Source: JAJPKK01 sp963807015
GTDB taxonomy: Bacteria > Pseudomonadota > Alphaproteobacteria > Rhizobiales > Xanthobacteraceae
DNA: 64,000 nt
Reading direction: 5' to 3'
Assembly (NCBI GenBank): GCA_963807015.1
Contig: CAWEAS010000005.1
Location: 24,941 to 88,940 of the forward strand
In this document: positions 8,064 to 18,200 of the stretch, in pieces
Numbering within the stretch: the stretch's first letter is position 1
How the letters are laid out: the number at the start of each line of letters is the position of its first letter
Position numbers and translations under genes: made by a program
Notes under the pieces: model-generated
The model's database searches: none
What the model saw: only the letters and a program-made list of their open reading frames with translations
What the model was told of the DNA's origin: nothing

Positions 8064-8861
8064 ATGCGTCTCTTCAAATTGACGATCTTCACGGCGCTCA
8101 CGATGTCGCCACTTCCCTTTGGGACGTCTGCGGCGATAGCTCAGACGTCTACCGACCTCTTTAAAACGAATCCGGAGTATGAGTATCAGGCAGCAAAGCG
8201 GGTTATGGAGCAGTTCTATTATCGATACCAAAAGGATCGCATCCCGTTTTCGGCTACTACTTGTACCGAGGCAAATATGCTTCTTGGAAAAGAGGATTTT
8301 TGGTATAAAAACAACGATATAATGATTGCGGTAGCCGATCTAGCCTACAGGGTAGTGTATTTGAGCAACGATCTGCAACGCCTTGGATATCCGCCAGCGA
8401 TCTGGAAAAACATCATTTTGGAGTATGAGCGAGACGTTCTGCAACATTTGTCGCCAGCACCGAGCGAGGACGAGAGGCAAGGCCGCCTGTCGGAGTTTAC
8501 CCAAGAGTTGCGTAGGAGCTTAGACGCTTATCGCTCAAGTCACCCGACCATAAAAGAAGAATACATGAGTTGCGGACCGGGCGATGCTGAGATACAGGCG
8601 AGGATAGTTACTCAGCCTCGCGCCTCTCAAGTGCTGTTCACACCGAGCTTTTATTATGACCTCTGTATCGCTCAGAAAATTGATCCTGAAGACACGAAGC
8701 GCTGCAATCGTTGGCGTGAAGCAGTTGATGGAAAGGTAGAATGGGTGTCTGGCGAGTATTATTACATTGCTCGGTGGCCCGATGGCACGACACGCAGAGG
8801 GAAGTTCCGGTTTGCGGCAGACGATAGCCATGTTACGACCATCACTCTGCGGAAACCGTGA
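8064..8861 (+). CDS. Exported protein, tandem paralogue 2 of the TIR locus
   Basis: The product has about 265 residues. The start is uncertain between GTG 8049 and ATG 8064; the ATG gives a cleaner signal peptide (LFKLTIFTALTMSPLPF, ending SAAIAQ). It is collinear with the preceding gene: TSTDLFKTNPEYEYQAAK, ADLAYRVVYLSNDLQRLGYP, then VTQPRASQVLFTPSFYYDLC and DGTTRRGKFRF. The N-terminal halves have diverged more than the C-terminal block, which points to a shared C-terminal function and different N-terminal specificity. It ends 18 nt before the TIR gene. Confidence 0.7.
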   Translation: MRLFKLTIFTALTMSPLPFGTSAAIAQTSTDLFKTNPEYEYQAAKRVMEQFYYRYQKDRIPFSATTCTEANMLLGKEDFWYKNNDIMIAVADLAYRVVYLSNDLQRLGYPPAIWKNIILEYERDVLQHLSPAPSEDERQGRLSEFTQELRRSLDAYRSSHPTIKEEYMSCGPGDAEIQARIVTQPRASQVLFTPSFYYDLCIAQKIDPEDTKRCNRWREAVDGKVEWVSGEYYYIARWPDGTTRRGKFRFAADDSHVTTITLRKP

Positions 8862-8879
8862 TCTCAGTCACGGACGTTG

Positions 8880-9929
8880 ATGCCTTTGCCCGTGGATCAA
8901 CGCCATCGCCGCATTCCAAGAATCTTTATTTCGTATAGACGGGACGACTCAGCCGCGGTCGTTTATCACATTTATGAAATCTTGACCGATCGGTACGGTT
9001 CGGGCTCGGTATTTGTTGATATCGACGACGTGCCAAACGGCGTTGACTTCCGCGAACATCTGAAGGCTGAGTTGGACCAAACGGATTTGGTATTAGCGGT
9101 CGTTGGCCCCGCATGGTGCGGCGAACGTGAGTCGGGTGCTTCGAGGATCAATGACGATAACGATTTCGTCCGTGCAGAGATTGAATCCGCTTTTTCCCAG
9201 AAAATCACGACGATTCCGATCCTCGTCCTAGGCGCCAATATGCCGAAGCCGGAAGAACTTCCAGCAAGCCTGCAAGAATTTGTCTTCCTGAATGCGACGC
9301 GAGTCGACACCGGCATCGATTTTCATCACCACGTCGATCGCCTGATCCGCTCGATGGATGAGCTTCTCAAGAGCCGTTATCACCTGTCGTCCTGGCCGCG
9401 AAGAGGCGTGTTTAAATCGCTCCAACAACCTTCACCATGGGTGATTTTCGGAACGTGGCTACTGTCGGCGGTTCTAGCCCTCGAGCTCGCTCCTCCGTGG
9501 CCTAGCCACTCGGGCGTAGTCACGGCAATTGCAGTGTTGGCACTTTCGATTGCGGCCTACTATCTGCTGCGAGGTTCCAAGCTGAAAACGATCAACAAGG
9601 CGGTGCTGCATGGCGCCGTGATCGTGGTGCTTGCGACATGCCTCTACCTCCCGCTTTTTTCTCAATTTACCTACGTGGCGCCGACGACCGGCGAACGTTT
9701 TGCAAAGGGATTTGTGTGTACAGCCGATGCGACACTTCTTTATGCGGACAAATGTCCCTATTTGGGGCTTGATGAGTTGGGAGGCGCTGAGTACTCCGCT
9801 GAACGTCTTTGGACGAGCCAATCCGTCACAGAAATCAAAGTTGGTCTATTCGGTCTTTGGATGATCGGATCGATTGGCCTCGCCGTTGGGGCGGCGGCTT
9901 TGGCAAGTTCACTTAATCGAGCTCCATAG
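8880..9929 (+). CDS. TIR-domain protein with C-terminal membrane helices
   Basis: The product has 349 residues. Residues about 12-165 form a TIR domain: box 1 IFISYRRDDSA, then VFVDIDDVPNGVDFREHL, then LVLAVVGPAWC and DFVRAEIESAF. In the last motif the Glu could be the catalytic residue of NAD-cleaving TIRs, which is inference. About four hydrophobic helices follow (VIFGTWLLSAVLALEL, VVTAIAVLALSIAAYYLL, GAVIVVLATCLYLPLF, LFGLWMIGSIGLAVGAAAL). Start codon: ATG 8880 just after a TTG. It follows two exported paralogues in the same direction with short gaps. Bacterial TIR proteins act in anti-phage signalling or as virulence factors; a membrane-tethered one downstream of exported proteins suggests envelope sensing, which is inference. 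Confidence 0.8.
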   Translation: MPLPVDQRHRRIPRIFISYRRDDSAAVVYHIYEILTDRYGSGSVFVDIDDVPNGVDFREHLKAELDQTDLVLAVVGPAWCGERESGASRINDDNDFVRAEIESAFSQKITTIPILVLGANMPKPEELPASLQEFVFLNATRVDTGIDFHHHVDRLIRSMDELLKSRYHLSSWPRRGVFKSLQQPSPWVIFGTWLLSAVLALELAPPWPSHSGVVTAIAVLALSIAAYYLLRGSKLKTINKAVLHGAVIVVLATCLYLPLFSQFTYVAPTTGERFAKGFVCTADATLLYADKCPYLGLDELGGAEYSAERLWTSQSVTEIKVGLFGLWMIGSIGLAVGAAALASSLNRAP

Positions 9930-10059
9930 AGCACGTATTCTTCGAGCCACTGCTCGGTTCTCGCGTGGCCGGCGTTTTCTCAGTTGCTATGCCAGGCCTG
10001 ACTTCGGGAGTCCGGCGGGAACCGTCCGCAAGTGCGGCGGTCAATTCACCGCGCGCGGA

Positions 10060-10536
10060 TCACGAAAATCCGATCCAGCGTCCGCCCCAGGCCACGCCGA
10101 ACCACAGGACCAGCGACACCGTTGCGATCGCCCGGCCGAGCGGCACCTGATCGGCGGAGAGGCTCGTCTGGGTCACGCGGCGCTGAACGGTGAAGGTGAA
10201 AATCAGCACCAGCAACAGCGAGGTCATCTTCACCCAGAACGGAAAGCTGTAATAGCACTTGATCGATTCGGAGAGAAACAACGGGATACCCGACAAGAAC
10301 ATCACGATCACGCCGCCAATCAACCACGGCCGCGTCGACGCCCACAGCTGTGCGGCCGGCTGCTTGCGCAGCCCGACGCCGAACAGGCGCAAATCCACAA
10401 TCAAAATTGCTCCCGCCGTAAATCCGAGACCCAGGAGGTGGAAAGCCTCGATCACGGGAAACAGCCAGGTCGAATTGCGAATCCCTTCGCCGATCCCGGT
10501 CTGGTAGCACCACTGGAAGAATGGCAGCAGCGACAT
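10060..10536 (-). CDS. Small polytopic membrane protein (DUF6644-like), second of a pair
   Basis: The product has 158 residues with four hydrophobic helices: STWLFPVIEAFHLLGLGF, PWLIGGVIVMFLSGIPLF, KMTSLLLVLIFTFTV and TVSLVLWFGVAWGGRWIGF. It contains the EAFHLLGLGFTAGAILIVDLRLFG segment also seen in modified form in its neighbour. A His in the first helix could bind a metal or haem. The start overlaps the upstream stop as TGATG at 10534-10538, so the two are coupled. The DUF6644 assignment is from memory and tentative; its role is unknown. Confidence 0.7.
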   Translation of the reverse strand: MSLLPFFQWCYQTGIGEGIRNSTWLFPVIEAFHLLGLGFTAGAILIVDLRLFGVGLRKQPAAQLWASTRPWLIGGVIVMFLSGIPLFLSESIKCYYSFPFWVKMTSLLLVLIFTFTVQRRVTQTSLSADQVPLGRAIATVSLVLWFGVAWGGRWIGFS

Positions 10537-11105
10537 CAGTTCCCCGCCTCTTCGCTCGGGACGCAACTCGTCAGGAAATTGATCAGCGCGGTTTGCGGCT
10601 GCCGATCGCAATCGAACCAGTTATAGGCAATCATCCGGCCCGAGACGACGACGCCGATCCACAAAACCAGCGACACGGCGCCGGCAATCCTCGCCGCCTT
10701 GGGCGGTATTGGATCGAGATCCCACTTGATGACGCCCGGATAGACCCGCGAGTGAAAGAGCCACACGTTCAATCCCGCGAGCAGCATCATGATCACTTTG
10801 CCGCGGAAAAAGAGGTTCTGATACGAGCGCAACGGGATGGCATAGAACAACAGCGTGCCGCTGATGACCATCACGACGAAGCCCGCAATGGTCCACGGCA
10901 GCACGCGGTTGGCAAACTCCGAGACCGGAACCTTGCGCATGGTCCAGCCAAGGAGGCGCAGGTCGAACATCACGGTCAAGCCGAAGAACAGGCACAACGA
11001 CCACACGTGGCTTGATTCGATGATGGAGTAAGCGATCTCCGACTCGTGGAGCGCGACGCTCCACGAGGATTCCGACAGGCGCTCGAAGAAATTCAGGAAA
11101 TACAT
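10536..11105 (-). CDS. Small polytopic membrane protein (DUF6644-like), first of a pair
   Basis: The product has 189 residues with four helices: IIESSHVWSLCLFFGLTV, VLPWTIAGFVVMVISGTLLF, VIMMLLAGLNVWLF and AGAVSLVLWIGVVVSGRMIAY. The layout matches the next gene (SSHVWSLCLFFGLTVMFDLRLLG against EAFHLLGLGF...VDLRLFG), so the two are paralogues and may form a heterodimer. It has a soluble C-terminal tail with two Cys. It lies 67 nt below the DUF6152 gene on the same strand, suggesting that the membrane pair works with that periplasmic protein. Confidence 0.7.
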   Translation of the reverse strand: MYFLNFFERLSESSWSVALHESEIAYSIIESSHVWSLCLFFGLTVMFDLRLLGWTMRKVPVSEFANRVLPWTIAGFVVMVISGTLLFYAIPLRSYQNLFFRGKVIMMLLAGLNVWLFHSRVYPGVIKWDLDPIPPKAARIAGAVSLVLWIGVVVSGRMIAYNWFDCDRQPQTALINFLTSCVPSEEAGN

Positions 11106-11172
11106 TCCAACCCCGTCGAAGACGATCGCGGGCCCAGGCGCGTCAGACGAGACGCAGGCTCAGTTGATTTGC

Positions 11173-11613
11173 TTACTGCGTCCCCGGCTGGGCCGCCGGC
11201 GTCAGCTCGTACGGCGCACCGGTGCCGGACGAGCCGAGGAACAGCTTGCGGCCGTCAGGCAAGGTCAGGTCGCGGCCGTTGGCGCGATGACTCCCGTCTT
11301 TCGACTGATAGCCGTCAACCATGATCTCGGTGCCGGGCACAAGCGAGTCCTTGGTAAAGCCGCGGCGGAACAGAACGTTCGGCGTGCCCGCTTCGATCGC
11401 CCAGTTTTCCATGGTGCCGTCCTGTTGCTTTACCTGGATGTGCAGCCAGGTGTGGGGGTTCACCCACTCCATCTTTGTGACCGTTCCCTTGAAACTCACC
11501 GGCTTGTTCGCATCGAACTCGGCGGCAAATGCGTGGTGTGCCGACGCCGACGACGACCATCCGGCCGTCGCAAGACCGGCAATACAGACTGCTATCGCGA
11601 GATTCGTTTTCAT
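11173..11613 (-). CDS. DUF6152-type periplasmic protein
   Basis: The product has 146 residues. A signal peptide ends SSSASA, and the mature protein begins HHAFAAEFD, typical of DUF6152 proteins. The body is a small beta-type domain: VSFKGTVTKMEWVNPHTWLHI, then ENWAIEAGTPNVLFRRGFT and a GRDLTLPDGRKLFLG end. The His-His and the NPHTW histidine could bind metal, which is inference. Start ATG 11613 has GGAGAGAATC before it. It stands between the secreted GIW paralogues and the two membrane proteins in one minus-strand run. Confidence 0.8.
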   Translation of the reverse strand: MKTNLAIAVCIAGLATAGWSSSASAHHAFAAEFDANKPVSFKGTVTKMEWVNPHTWLHIQVKQQDGTMENWAIEAGTPNVLFRRGFTKDSLVPGTEIMVDGYQSKDGSHRANGRDLTLPDGRKLFLGSSGTGAPYELTPAAQPGTQ

Positions 11614-11696
11614 GATTCTCTCCATGCCGCGCATTGAAATCAGGATGGCGCCCGTGCCCGCGGCGGCTCAACGATCCTGAGTTACCTCAGGCGCCC

Positions 11697-12668
11697 TTAC
11701 CTACCGTACCACTGATAAAACGCGTCGCCGGGCGGCACCTTTCGGGTGATGTCGACGCTCATCGTCTCACCTTCCCAGTGCTTGACCAGCGGTTGCTTGC
11801 GCAGATTGCCGTACATGAACTCCTCGACGAACTCGTTGCAGCGGAACTCGAGGAGCTGAATGTTCGGCTCGACACGACGATAAAGCGGCATTGCGATCCG
11901 CCACGGCTGCGTGAAGATCTTGGGATCTTCGATCGTCACTTCGTACCAGATGATGTCCGGGGACTTCAATGTGAAGCGCTCGACGAGGTGCAGCGCATCG
12001 CTGTGGAAATTGCCGGCACGATCGAACCAGCTGCGATCGTTGAAGTTGCCGACGTCGACGACGAGGGTGTCGCCGTCCCAGCGCCCGACCGAGTGGCCCA
12101 TCCAGGTGTCGTCTGGCGGGCCTTCGACCTTGTCCATGTGGATCGTGCGCGCCGTATTGGAAAATTCGAAGGCGATGTGAATCTTGTTGGTGCTTTGCGT
12201 GATCTGGAATGGATAAGGCAGGTACATCGCCCGCGGGATGCCCGGCAGGTAGCACTTGAGTTCCGGGTCGCGGTCGATCCAGTTCTCGGCGTTCTCTTTC
12301 TTGGTCTGTAGCGCCTCGGGCTTGTACGGAATCTGTCCGTCGCCCTGGACGACGCCGAGCGAGCCCGGCACCGCGCCCGCAGCGCCGAGCGCAAGAACCG
12401 GCGCCGCCGGCACCCGCGCGTAGTCATACGGATAGACGCCCTGCTGGGTGACCGCGCCGGGCCGCGCCGCGTGCGCCTGCAAGTCCCAGTTGGCTTCGTT
12501 GTTGGCTTGCCAGATGCCGCTGAAATTGGGCTTGCCCTCGACGCGAGCGGGCGGCCGCTGCTCCTGGGCTTGCGCCGGGATTGGTGCGATTGCCGCTGCA
12601 ACAACCGCGCTCACCGCGGCCGCGGCAATGGCGACTGACATCATTGAGCCTGCGTAGCGGTCGCGCAT
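11697..12668 (-). CDS. Secreted 'GIW'-family protein, copy B
   Basis: The product has 323 residues with a signal peptide ending PIPAQAQ. The shorter subtype: KPNFSGIWQANNEANWDLQ, then DPELKCYLPGIPRAMYLPYP, GHSVGRWDGDTLVVDVGNF, HLVERFTL, VTIEDPKIFTQPW and LLEFRCNEFVEEFMYG. It resembles copy E (28132-28956) more than its operon neighbours. Conserved Cys are in KCYLPG and FRCNE. Start ATG 12668 follows GGGAGG. It lies 35 nt below copy C and 83 nt above the DUF6152 gene. Confidence 0.8.
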   Translation of the reverse strand: MRDRYAGSMMSVAIAAAAVSAVVAAAIAPIPAQAQEQRPPARVEGKPNFSGIWQANNEANWDLQAHAARPGAVTQQGVYPYDYARVPAAPVLALGAAGAVPGSLGVVQGDGQIPYKPEALQTKKENAENWIDRDPELKCYLPGIPRAMYLPYPFQITQSTNKIHIAFEFSNTARTIHMDKVEGPPDDTWMGHSVGRWDGDTLVVDVGNFNDRSWFDRAGNFHSDALHLVERFTLKSPDIIWYEVTIEDPKIFTQPWRIAMPLYRRVEPNIQLLEFRCNEFVEEFMYGNLRKQPLVKHWEGETMSVDITRKVPPGDAFYQWYGR

Positions 12669-12703
12669 GATACCTCCCAACTTTGTTATCTCACTGCGTT
12701 ATC

Positions 12704-13906
12704 TTACTGCAACGGATCATCTTCGACGCCGACAAAATCGGTGGCCCCATCTTTGGTTGCAGGATCGGGACCGCGTCCCTCGGCGAACGCCAGCTCTTCG
12801 AGACGCGCGCCACGCAACAGTCCGGGCAGACCGAAGTTGCCCTCGACGCAGCGCGGCTCGTAGTAAAGCCGGTTTTCCTCGTCGCTCTGCCGGGTGAACT
12901 CCTGCTTGGCCGTCCACGGCCGCGTCCACACCGTGGGATCTTCGATGGTGACGACATATTCGAGCGTTTTCGGCCCAGTCCGCCGCCAGCGCTCGACGAG
13001 ATGCAGATTCTCGCGCGCACCCATATAGTCGGACTTCGCGCTGAAGTTCGTCACGTCGATAACGAGGGTATCGCCTTCCCAGTGGCCGCGCGAATCGCCA
13101 TACCACTGGCGAATGGCGGCCGGGATATGGGGGCTGCCATTCATGACGATGTTGCGCTGCCAGCTTTGGCCTTGGCCCACATCGTAGAAGATCGAGATGC
13201 CGCCCGGCGTCTGCACGATCCGCCGGAAGCTTCCCGTGGCGGCGCCAAACTCGGGCAGCCCGATGGTCAGGCAACGGTCCGGCAACGAGTGGTCTTCAGG
13301 ACCATCGTGGCGATTCATGCGCTGGGTGTTGTAGCGCGGCGGAAGTTCGCCGCGTCGCGGCGACGGCGTCGGATCGTATCGGCCGCCGGCGCAGGCCACG
13401 GACTTGTTCTTGCAGGTCTCGGTCGATTGCAGCAGGGCGAGGCGAAGCGACCGCTCGGCAGCTGCCATCTTGGCGGCTTCCGGTGTCATCTGCGGAAGTC
13501 GGCCATTGGGCGGATCGACGATCAACGACGTCCGCAAGCCGGTGCGCTTCTGAGAGGTGAACAGCGCGTTGTAGGCACCGGCGACGTCAAGCTCGGTCCC
13601 GCGCTCCACCCGTTTGTCGCGCCGCATCAACGCCGATCGCTCCTTGTCCAATTCGGCGCGCTGCGCTTCGGTGAACACTTCCTGGCTTGCGAATTTCGGC
13701 GACCGCTGCAGCGGCGTGTCGGACTCGTCGGTCCAGATGCCTTGCAGATCGGGCTCGCCCCACGGCGTCTTCAACGCGGGCGCCGCCTGTGTCGCGGACG
13801 GGGTTGGGTTCTGCGCCATTACCGGCGCAAGAGACACCGAAATGACGACACCGACGGTTGCCGCGACGGCGGCAACCAGTATCGCGCTCGACGAGCGCTC
13901 CCGCAT
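12704..13906 (-). CDS. Secreted 'GIW'-family protein, copy C
   Basis: The product has 400 residues; the signal peptide ends PVMAQ. Long subtype: LKTPWGEPDLQGIWTDESD, RTSLIVDPPNGRLPQ, DRCLTIGLPEFGA, GISIFYDVGQGQSWQRNIVM, GDSRGHWEGDTLVIDVTNF, EYVVTIEDPTVWTRPW, YYEPRCVEGNFGLPG and the tail DDPLQ. Over the second half it is almost collinear with copy D, so a recent tandem duplication is likely. No catalytic motif recognised. Position 26 nt below copy D indicates one transcript. Confidence 0.8.
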   Translation of the reverse strand: MRERSSSAILVAAVAATVGVVISVSLAPVMAQNPTPSATQAAPALKTPWGEPDLQGIWTDESDTPLQRSPKFASQEVFTEAQRAELDKERSALMRRDKRVERGTELDVAGAYNALFTSQKRTGLRTSLIVDPPNGRLPQMTPEAAKMAAAERSLRLALLQSTETCKNKSVACAGGRYDPTPSPRRGELPPRYNTQRMNRHDGPEDHSLPDRCLTIGLPEFGAATGSFRRIVQTPGGISIFYDVGQGQSWQRNIVMNGSPHIPAAIRQWYGDSRGHWEGDTLVIDVTNFSAKSDYMGARENLHLVERWRRTGPKTLEYVVTIEDPTVWTRPWTAKQEFTRQSDEENRLYYEPRCVEGNFGLPGLLRGARLEELAFAEGRGPDPATKDGATDFVGVEDDPLQ

Positions 13907-13932
13907 TCAAGCCTCCTTGTTCCGTGCAGATG

Positions 13933-15141
13933 TTACTGCAGCGGATCTTCTTCTACGCCGACGAAGTCCGTGGCGTTGTCTTTTGTTGCCGGATTTGGCC
14001 CTCGTCCTTCGGCAAAAGCAAGGTCTTCGACGCGCGCCGCACGCATGAGCCCCGGAAGGCCGTAGTTCCCTTCGACGCAGCGCGGCTCGTAGTAAAGCCG
14101 ATTCTGCCCATCGCTCTGCCGGGCGAATTCCTGCTTCACGGTCCACGACCGCGTCCACACCGTCGGATCTTCGATGGTGACAACATACTCAAGCGACGCC
14201 GGCCCGGTACGCTTCCACCGCTCGACGAGATGCAGGTTCTCGCGCGAGCCGCGATAATCGGTCTTCGGGCTGAAGTTCGTCACGTCGATCACGAGCGTGT
14301 CGCCCTCCCAATGGCCGCGCGAGTCGCCGAACCACTGGCGGATGCTCGCCGGGATATGGGGACTGCCGTTCATGACGATGTTGCGCTGCCAAACCTGCCC
14401 CTGGCCGACGTCATAGAAAATCGAGATGCCGCCCGGGGTCTGCACGATCCGACGGAAGCTTCCGCCATAGGCGGTGCCAAACTCGGGCAGTCCGCCGGTC
14501 ATACAGCGGTCCGCGAGCGAACTGTCCTCCGGATCATCGTGGCGGTTCATGCGACCGGTGTTGTAGCGCGAAACGCGCTCTGCCCGGCGCGGCGAGGGTG
14601 TCGGATCGTATTTGCCGCCGCTGCATGCCACTGAATTATTGGTTCTGCACGTCTCGGTCGCCTGCAGCAGCGCCAGACGGAATTCCTGGTCGGCCGCCGC
14701 AATCTTCTGGGCCGCCGGCGTCACCGCCGGAATCCGGCCGTTGGGCGGATCGACGACGAGCGACGTCCGCACGCCGGTGCGCTTGATCGACATGAACACG
14801 GCGCTGTAGGCGCCGGCCACGTCGAGTTCGGTGCCGCGCTCCACGCGCTTGTTGCGGCCGAGCAGTGAAGATCGTTCCTTGTCCAGTTCCGCCCGCTGCG
14901 CCTCGGTGAAAAACTCCTGATTCGCAAATCTGGGCGAGCGCTGAAGCGGCGTGTCCGTTTCGTCAGTCCAAATGCCTTGCAAATCAGGTTCGCCCCATGG
15001 CGTCCGCAATGCCGTGGCCGCGCCCGGAGACTTCATGGATGCATCGGTCGTTTGCGCAACACTCGCCGCCGGCTTCAAAAAACCAAGCGCGGCGATGAGC
15101 GCAAATGATGCCCCGATCGACTTTAGAAGCCGAGTCCGCAT
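13933..15141 (-). CDS. Secreted 'GIW'-family protein, copy D
   Basis: The product has 402 residues from ATG 15141 (GGGAGGGAAGAG before it); the frame extends upstream to 15402 but that part is non-coding. Signal peptide ending ASVAQ. It has every landmark of the long subtype: RTPWGEPDLQGIWTDETD, DRCMTGGLPEFGT, GDSRGHWEGDTLVIDVTNF, VTIEDPTVWTRSW, YYEPRCVEGNYGLPG and EEDPLQ. It is the first of a probable six-gene minus-strand unit (copies D, C, B, DUF6152, two membrane proteins) and starts 158 nt below the RND pump stop. Confidence 0.8.
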   Translation of the reverse strand: MRTRLLKSIGASFALIAALGFLKPAASVAQTTDASMKSPGAATALRTPWGEPDLQGIWTDETDTPLQRSPRFANQEFFTEAQRAELDKERSSLLGRNKRVERGTELDVAGAYSAVFMSIKRTGVRTSLVVDPPNGRIPAVTPAAQKIAAADQEFRLALLQATETCRTNNSVACSGGKYDPTPSPRRAERVSRYNTGRMNRHDDPEDSSLADRCMTGGLPEFGTAYGGSFRRIVQTPGGISIFYDVGQGQVWQRNIVMNGSPHIPASIRQWFGDSRGHWEGDTLVIDVTNFSPKTDYRGSRENLHLVERWKRTGPASLEYVVTIEDPTVWTRSWTVKQEFARQSDGQNRLYYEPRCVEGNYGLPGLMRAARVEDLAFAEGRGPNPATKDNATDFVGVEEDPLQ

Positions 15142-15299
15142 CTCTTCCCTCCCTGCTGCCCGCCGCCAGACAGAAGACCCTGACAACCGGCGAGGACCAC
15201 GACGCCAACTGAATTTTTTTATGCGCGCATTATTCATCAACGACGCAGGCGCTGTCCAGCAGATTGGAGTGGCCGAGAGGTTCGCCCGAAGACGGGGAG

Positions 15300-18200
15300 T
15301 TATGCTTGTTCGCTGGCACCCGGCTGAGGTACCGCTGTCGATTTCCTCATGAGCGAGAAGACGACCGGCGTCGCGATGAGCGACAGCAGCACCGAGAAAC
15401 ACAACGCGCCAATCACCGCGAGCGCGAGCGGTTTGAGCATATCGGCGCCGGTGCCGATGCCGTAGGCAAGCGGCAACATTCCAAGCGCTGCGGCGAGCGA
15501 CGTCATCAATACGGGGCGCAGGCGACGCCGGCCGGACCGCACCAGTGATTCTTCGACGCTCAAGCCCTCCGCGCGATGCTGTCCGACGAGATCAAGCATG
15601 AGAATGCCGTTCTTGGCGACGATGCCGACGCCGATGATGGCGCCGAGGAAAGAAACGACGTTCAGCGTCGTGTCGGTGAGCCACAAGGCGGCGATCGTGC
15701 CAAACAGCGCGAGCAGAGCGCCAAAAACGATCGCGACCGGTTCGTGGAAGGAGCCGAACTCGATCAGCAGCACGATGAAGACGAGGAGCACCGCCATAGC
15801 GAGGACCAGCAGCAGATTGCGAAATGACTCCTGCTGCTGTTGATAGAGACCGCCGAATTCGATCATCCCCTGCGTCGACGGACTATCTGCCGCTAGTTTG
15901 TTGCGAATCTCCGTCATGGCACTGCCGAGGTCGCGGCCTTCGAGCCGTGCCGTCACGGCGATATTCTGACGCAGATCCTCGCGCCGCAGTTCGAGTTGCC
16001 CCGGGATCTCGATGACGTCGGCGACTTGCGAAAGCTTCACGAGGCTGCCGTCGGAGGTGCGCAGCGGCAATTCGCGCAGGGTCGCCACTTCTTCGATGCT
16101 CGCGCGATCGACGCGCACGCGGATATTCACGACGCGATCGCCTTCGAGCACGCTTGATGCGATCTGGCCAAGCATGGCCGTGCTCACCGCGGCCGCGACA
16201 TCGCCGGTCGTCAGACCAAAACGCTGCGAGCCGAGCGAACGCACGCGCAGGCTCAGCGTCGGCCCGGTGAACACGCGGCCGTCGAAGACGTCGACCACGC
16301 CCCTGACTTGACCCAGTTGCCTGGCGATGTCCGGACCGGTCTTTTTCAAAAGTTCGACGTCGGTCGAGAAGACCTTCACCTCGATCGGGCTCGGCGACCA
16401 CGTAAGGTCGCCGATGAGGTCGCTGAGAATTCCAGGAAACTCCCACGCTGTCCCAGGGATCGCGACGCGGAACTTCGCGCGCAGTTCGGAGATCACGTCC
16501 TGCGTATGCCGTCGCCGGTCGGGCTTGAGCTTGACCAGAAAATCACCGGTGTTTGGTTCGGCAATCGCGAGCGCCAGCCGCGCCCCGGTGCGCCGCGAAT
16601 AGCTTTCCACTTCAGGCGTCGCGCGCAGAATCTCTTCGGCCTGCAAGAGTTGGCGGTTGGTCTCCGCGAGGCTCGTTCCATATGGCGTGTGGTAATCGAT
16701 GACAAAGCCGCCTTCGTCCATCTCGGGCAGAAATTCGCTCGCGAGCCGTCCATAAAGAACGATGCCCGCAGCCACCACGAGACCGCAACCAGCCAACGTC
16801 AGCCACCGATGTCGCAGCGCCGAACGCATGGCGATCTCGTAGAGGCGCACGATGCGGCGGAAGAGGAACCCGCCTTCGTCCACGTCGCGCGCGGCGGCGC
16901 TTTCGCGAGGGCGACGCTCGCGAATGAACCATGCCGCCAACGATGGCGTGAGCGTGATCGCCAACACGAGCGAGGTGATGAGGGACACGACCATCGTCAG
17001 CGCGAGGGCGCGGAAAAACACGCCCGTGACCCCATCGAGGAACGCCAGCGGAATGAATACGACCACCGGCGTCAGCGTGGACCCGACGAGCGGGCGGAAG
17101 ATTTCGGCGATTGCTGAATGGACTGCCTCGACGCGGGGCAGCCCGGCCGCGATCTTAGCGCTGATGGCTTCCACCACCACGATGGCGTCGTCGATGACCA
17201 GCCCAATCGCCGCCGCGATGCCTCCGAGCGTCATCAAATTGAAACTCAATCCGGCGAGCCGCATCGCGGCCACCGTTATCAGCACCGTGACCGGAATCAC
17301 GACGATCGCGGTCAGCGTCGCGCCCCAATTCTTGAGAAACAAAAAGATAATGGCGACCGACAGAATGAGGCCGAAGAGAATCGCTTCCCAGACGCTTTGC
17401 ACCGAGGCGCGGACCAGCAACGATTGATCGTAGAAAAATGCCAATTTCGTATCAGGCGGCAGCTCCCTTTGCAGGGAGCGGACGACGCTCTTTACGCCGT
17501 CGGCGATGTCGACCGTGCTGCCGTCCGGTTGGCTGCGGACGTTGAGCAGGACGGCATCGACCCCGTCCGCGGTGACGATGTTGAAGACGGGCTCCGGCGC
17601 ACGCTCCACGCGCGCAAAATCCTTCAGACGTAAAGCGCGGCCGTCCACCACCGCAATCGTCATGTTCTCGATCTCGTCGATGTCGTGCACCCGGCCATCG
17701 ACGACCGTGAGATAGAGCGTGTAATCCTCCTCGTGCATCCCGCTGGACGCCACCAGATTGGTCTTGACCAAAGTGTCGGTGATCTGCGCGAGGCTCAGTC
17801 GCGCGGCGTTCAATCGCATCGGGTCGACGATGACGTGGTACTCGGGCGTCCGGCCGCCGACGAGGTCGACCCGCGCCACGCCGGGGACGCGCAGGAATCG
17901 CGGCTTGATGTCGTAGCGCGCCATTTCCCACAGACTGGTGATGTCGCGCGTCGAGCTGGTAAGGCTCACGCCGAGGATGGGAAAGGCCGAGAACGTCAAG
18001 CGCCACACCACCGCGGTGGCGGTCGCCGGAAGGGTGCTTCGGATTTGCGCGAGGCGGCCGTTGACGTAAAGCTCGGACTGAATCATGTCCACTTGCCAGT
18101 TGAAGAAGACGTTGACTTCCGCCGAGCCGCGTCCGGTGGCCGAGCGCACCGATACCGCACCCGGAAGGTCCTTCATCGCCTCTTCGATCGGCCGCGTGAT

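Noticed and set aside
15264..15300. GGAGTGGCCGAGAGGTT resembles the start of a tRNA-Ser or tRNA-Leu
   Set aside because: No matching acceptor, anticodon or T-arm follows; it is a chance match beside the RND stop codon.
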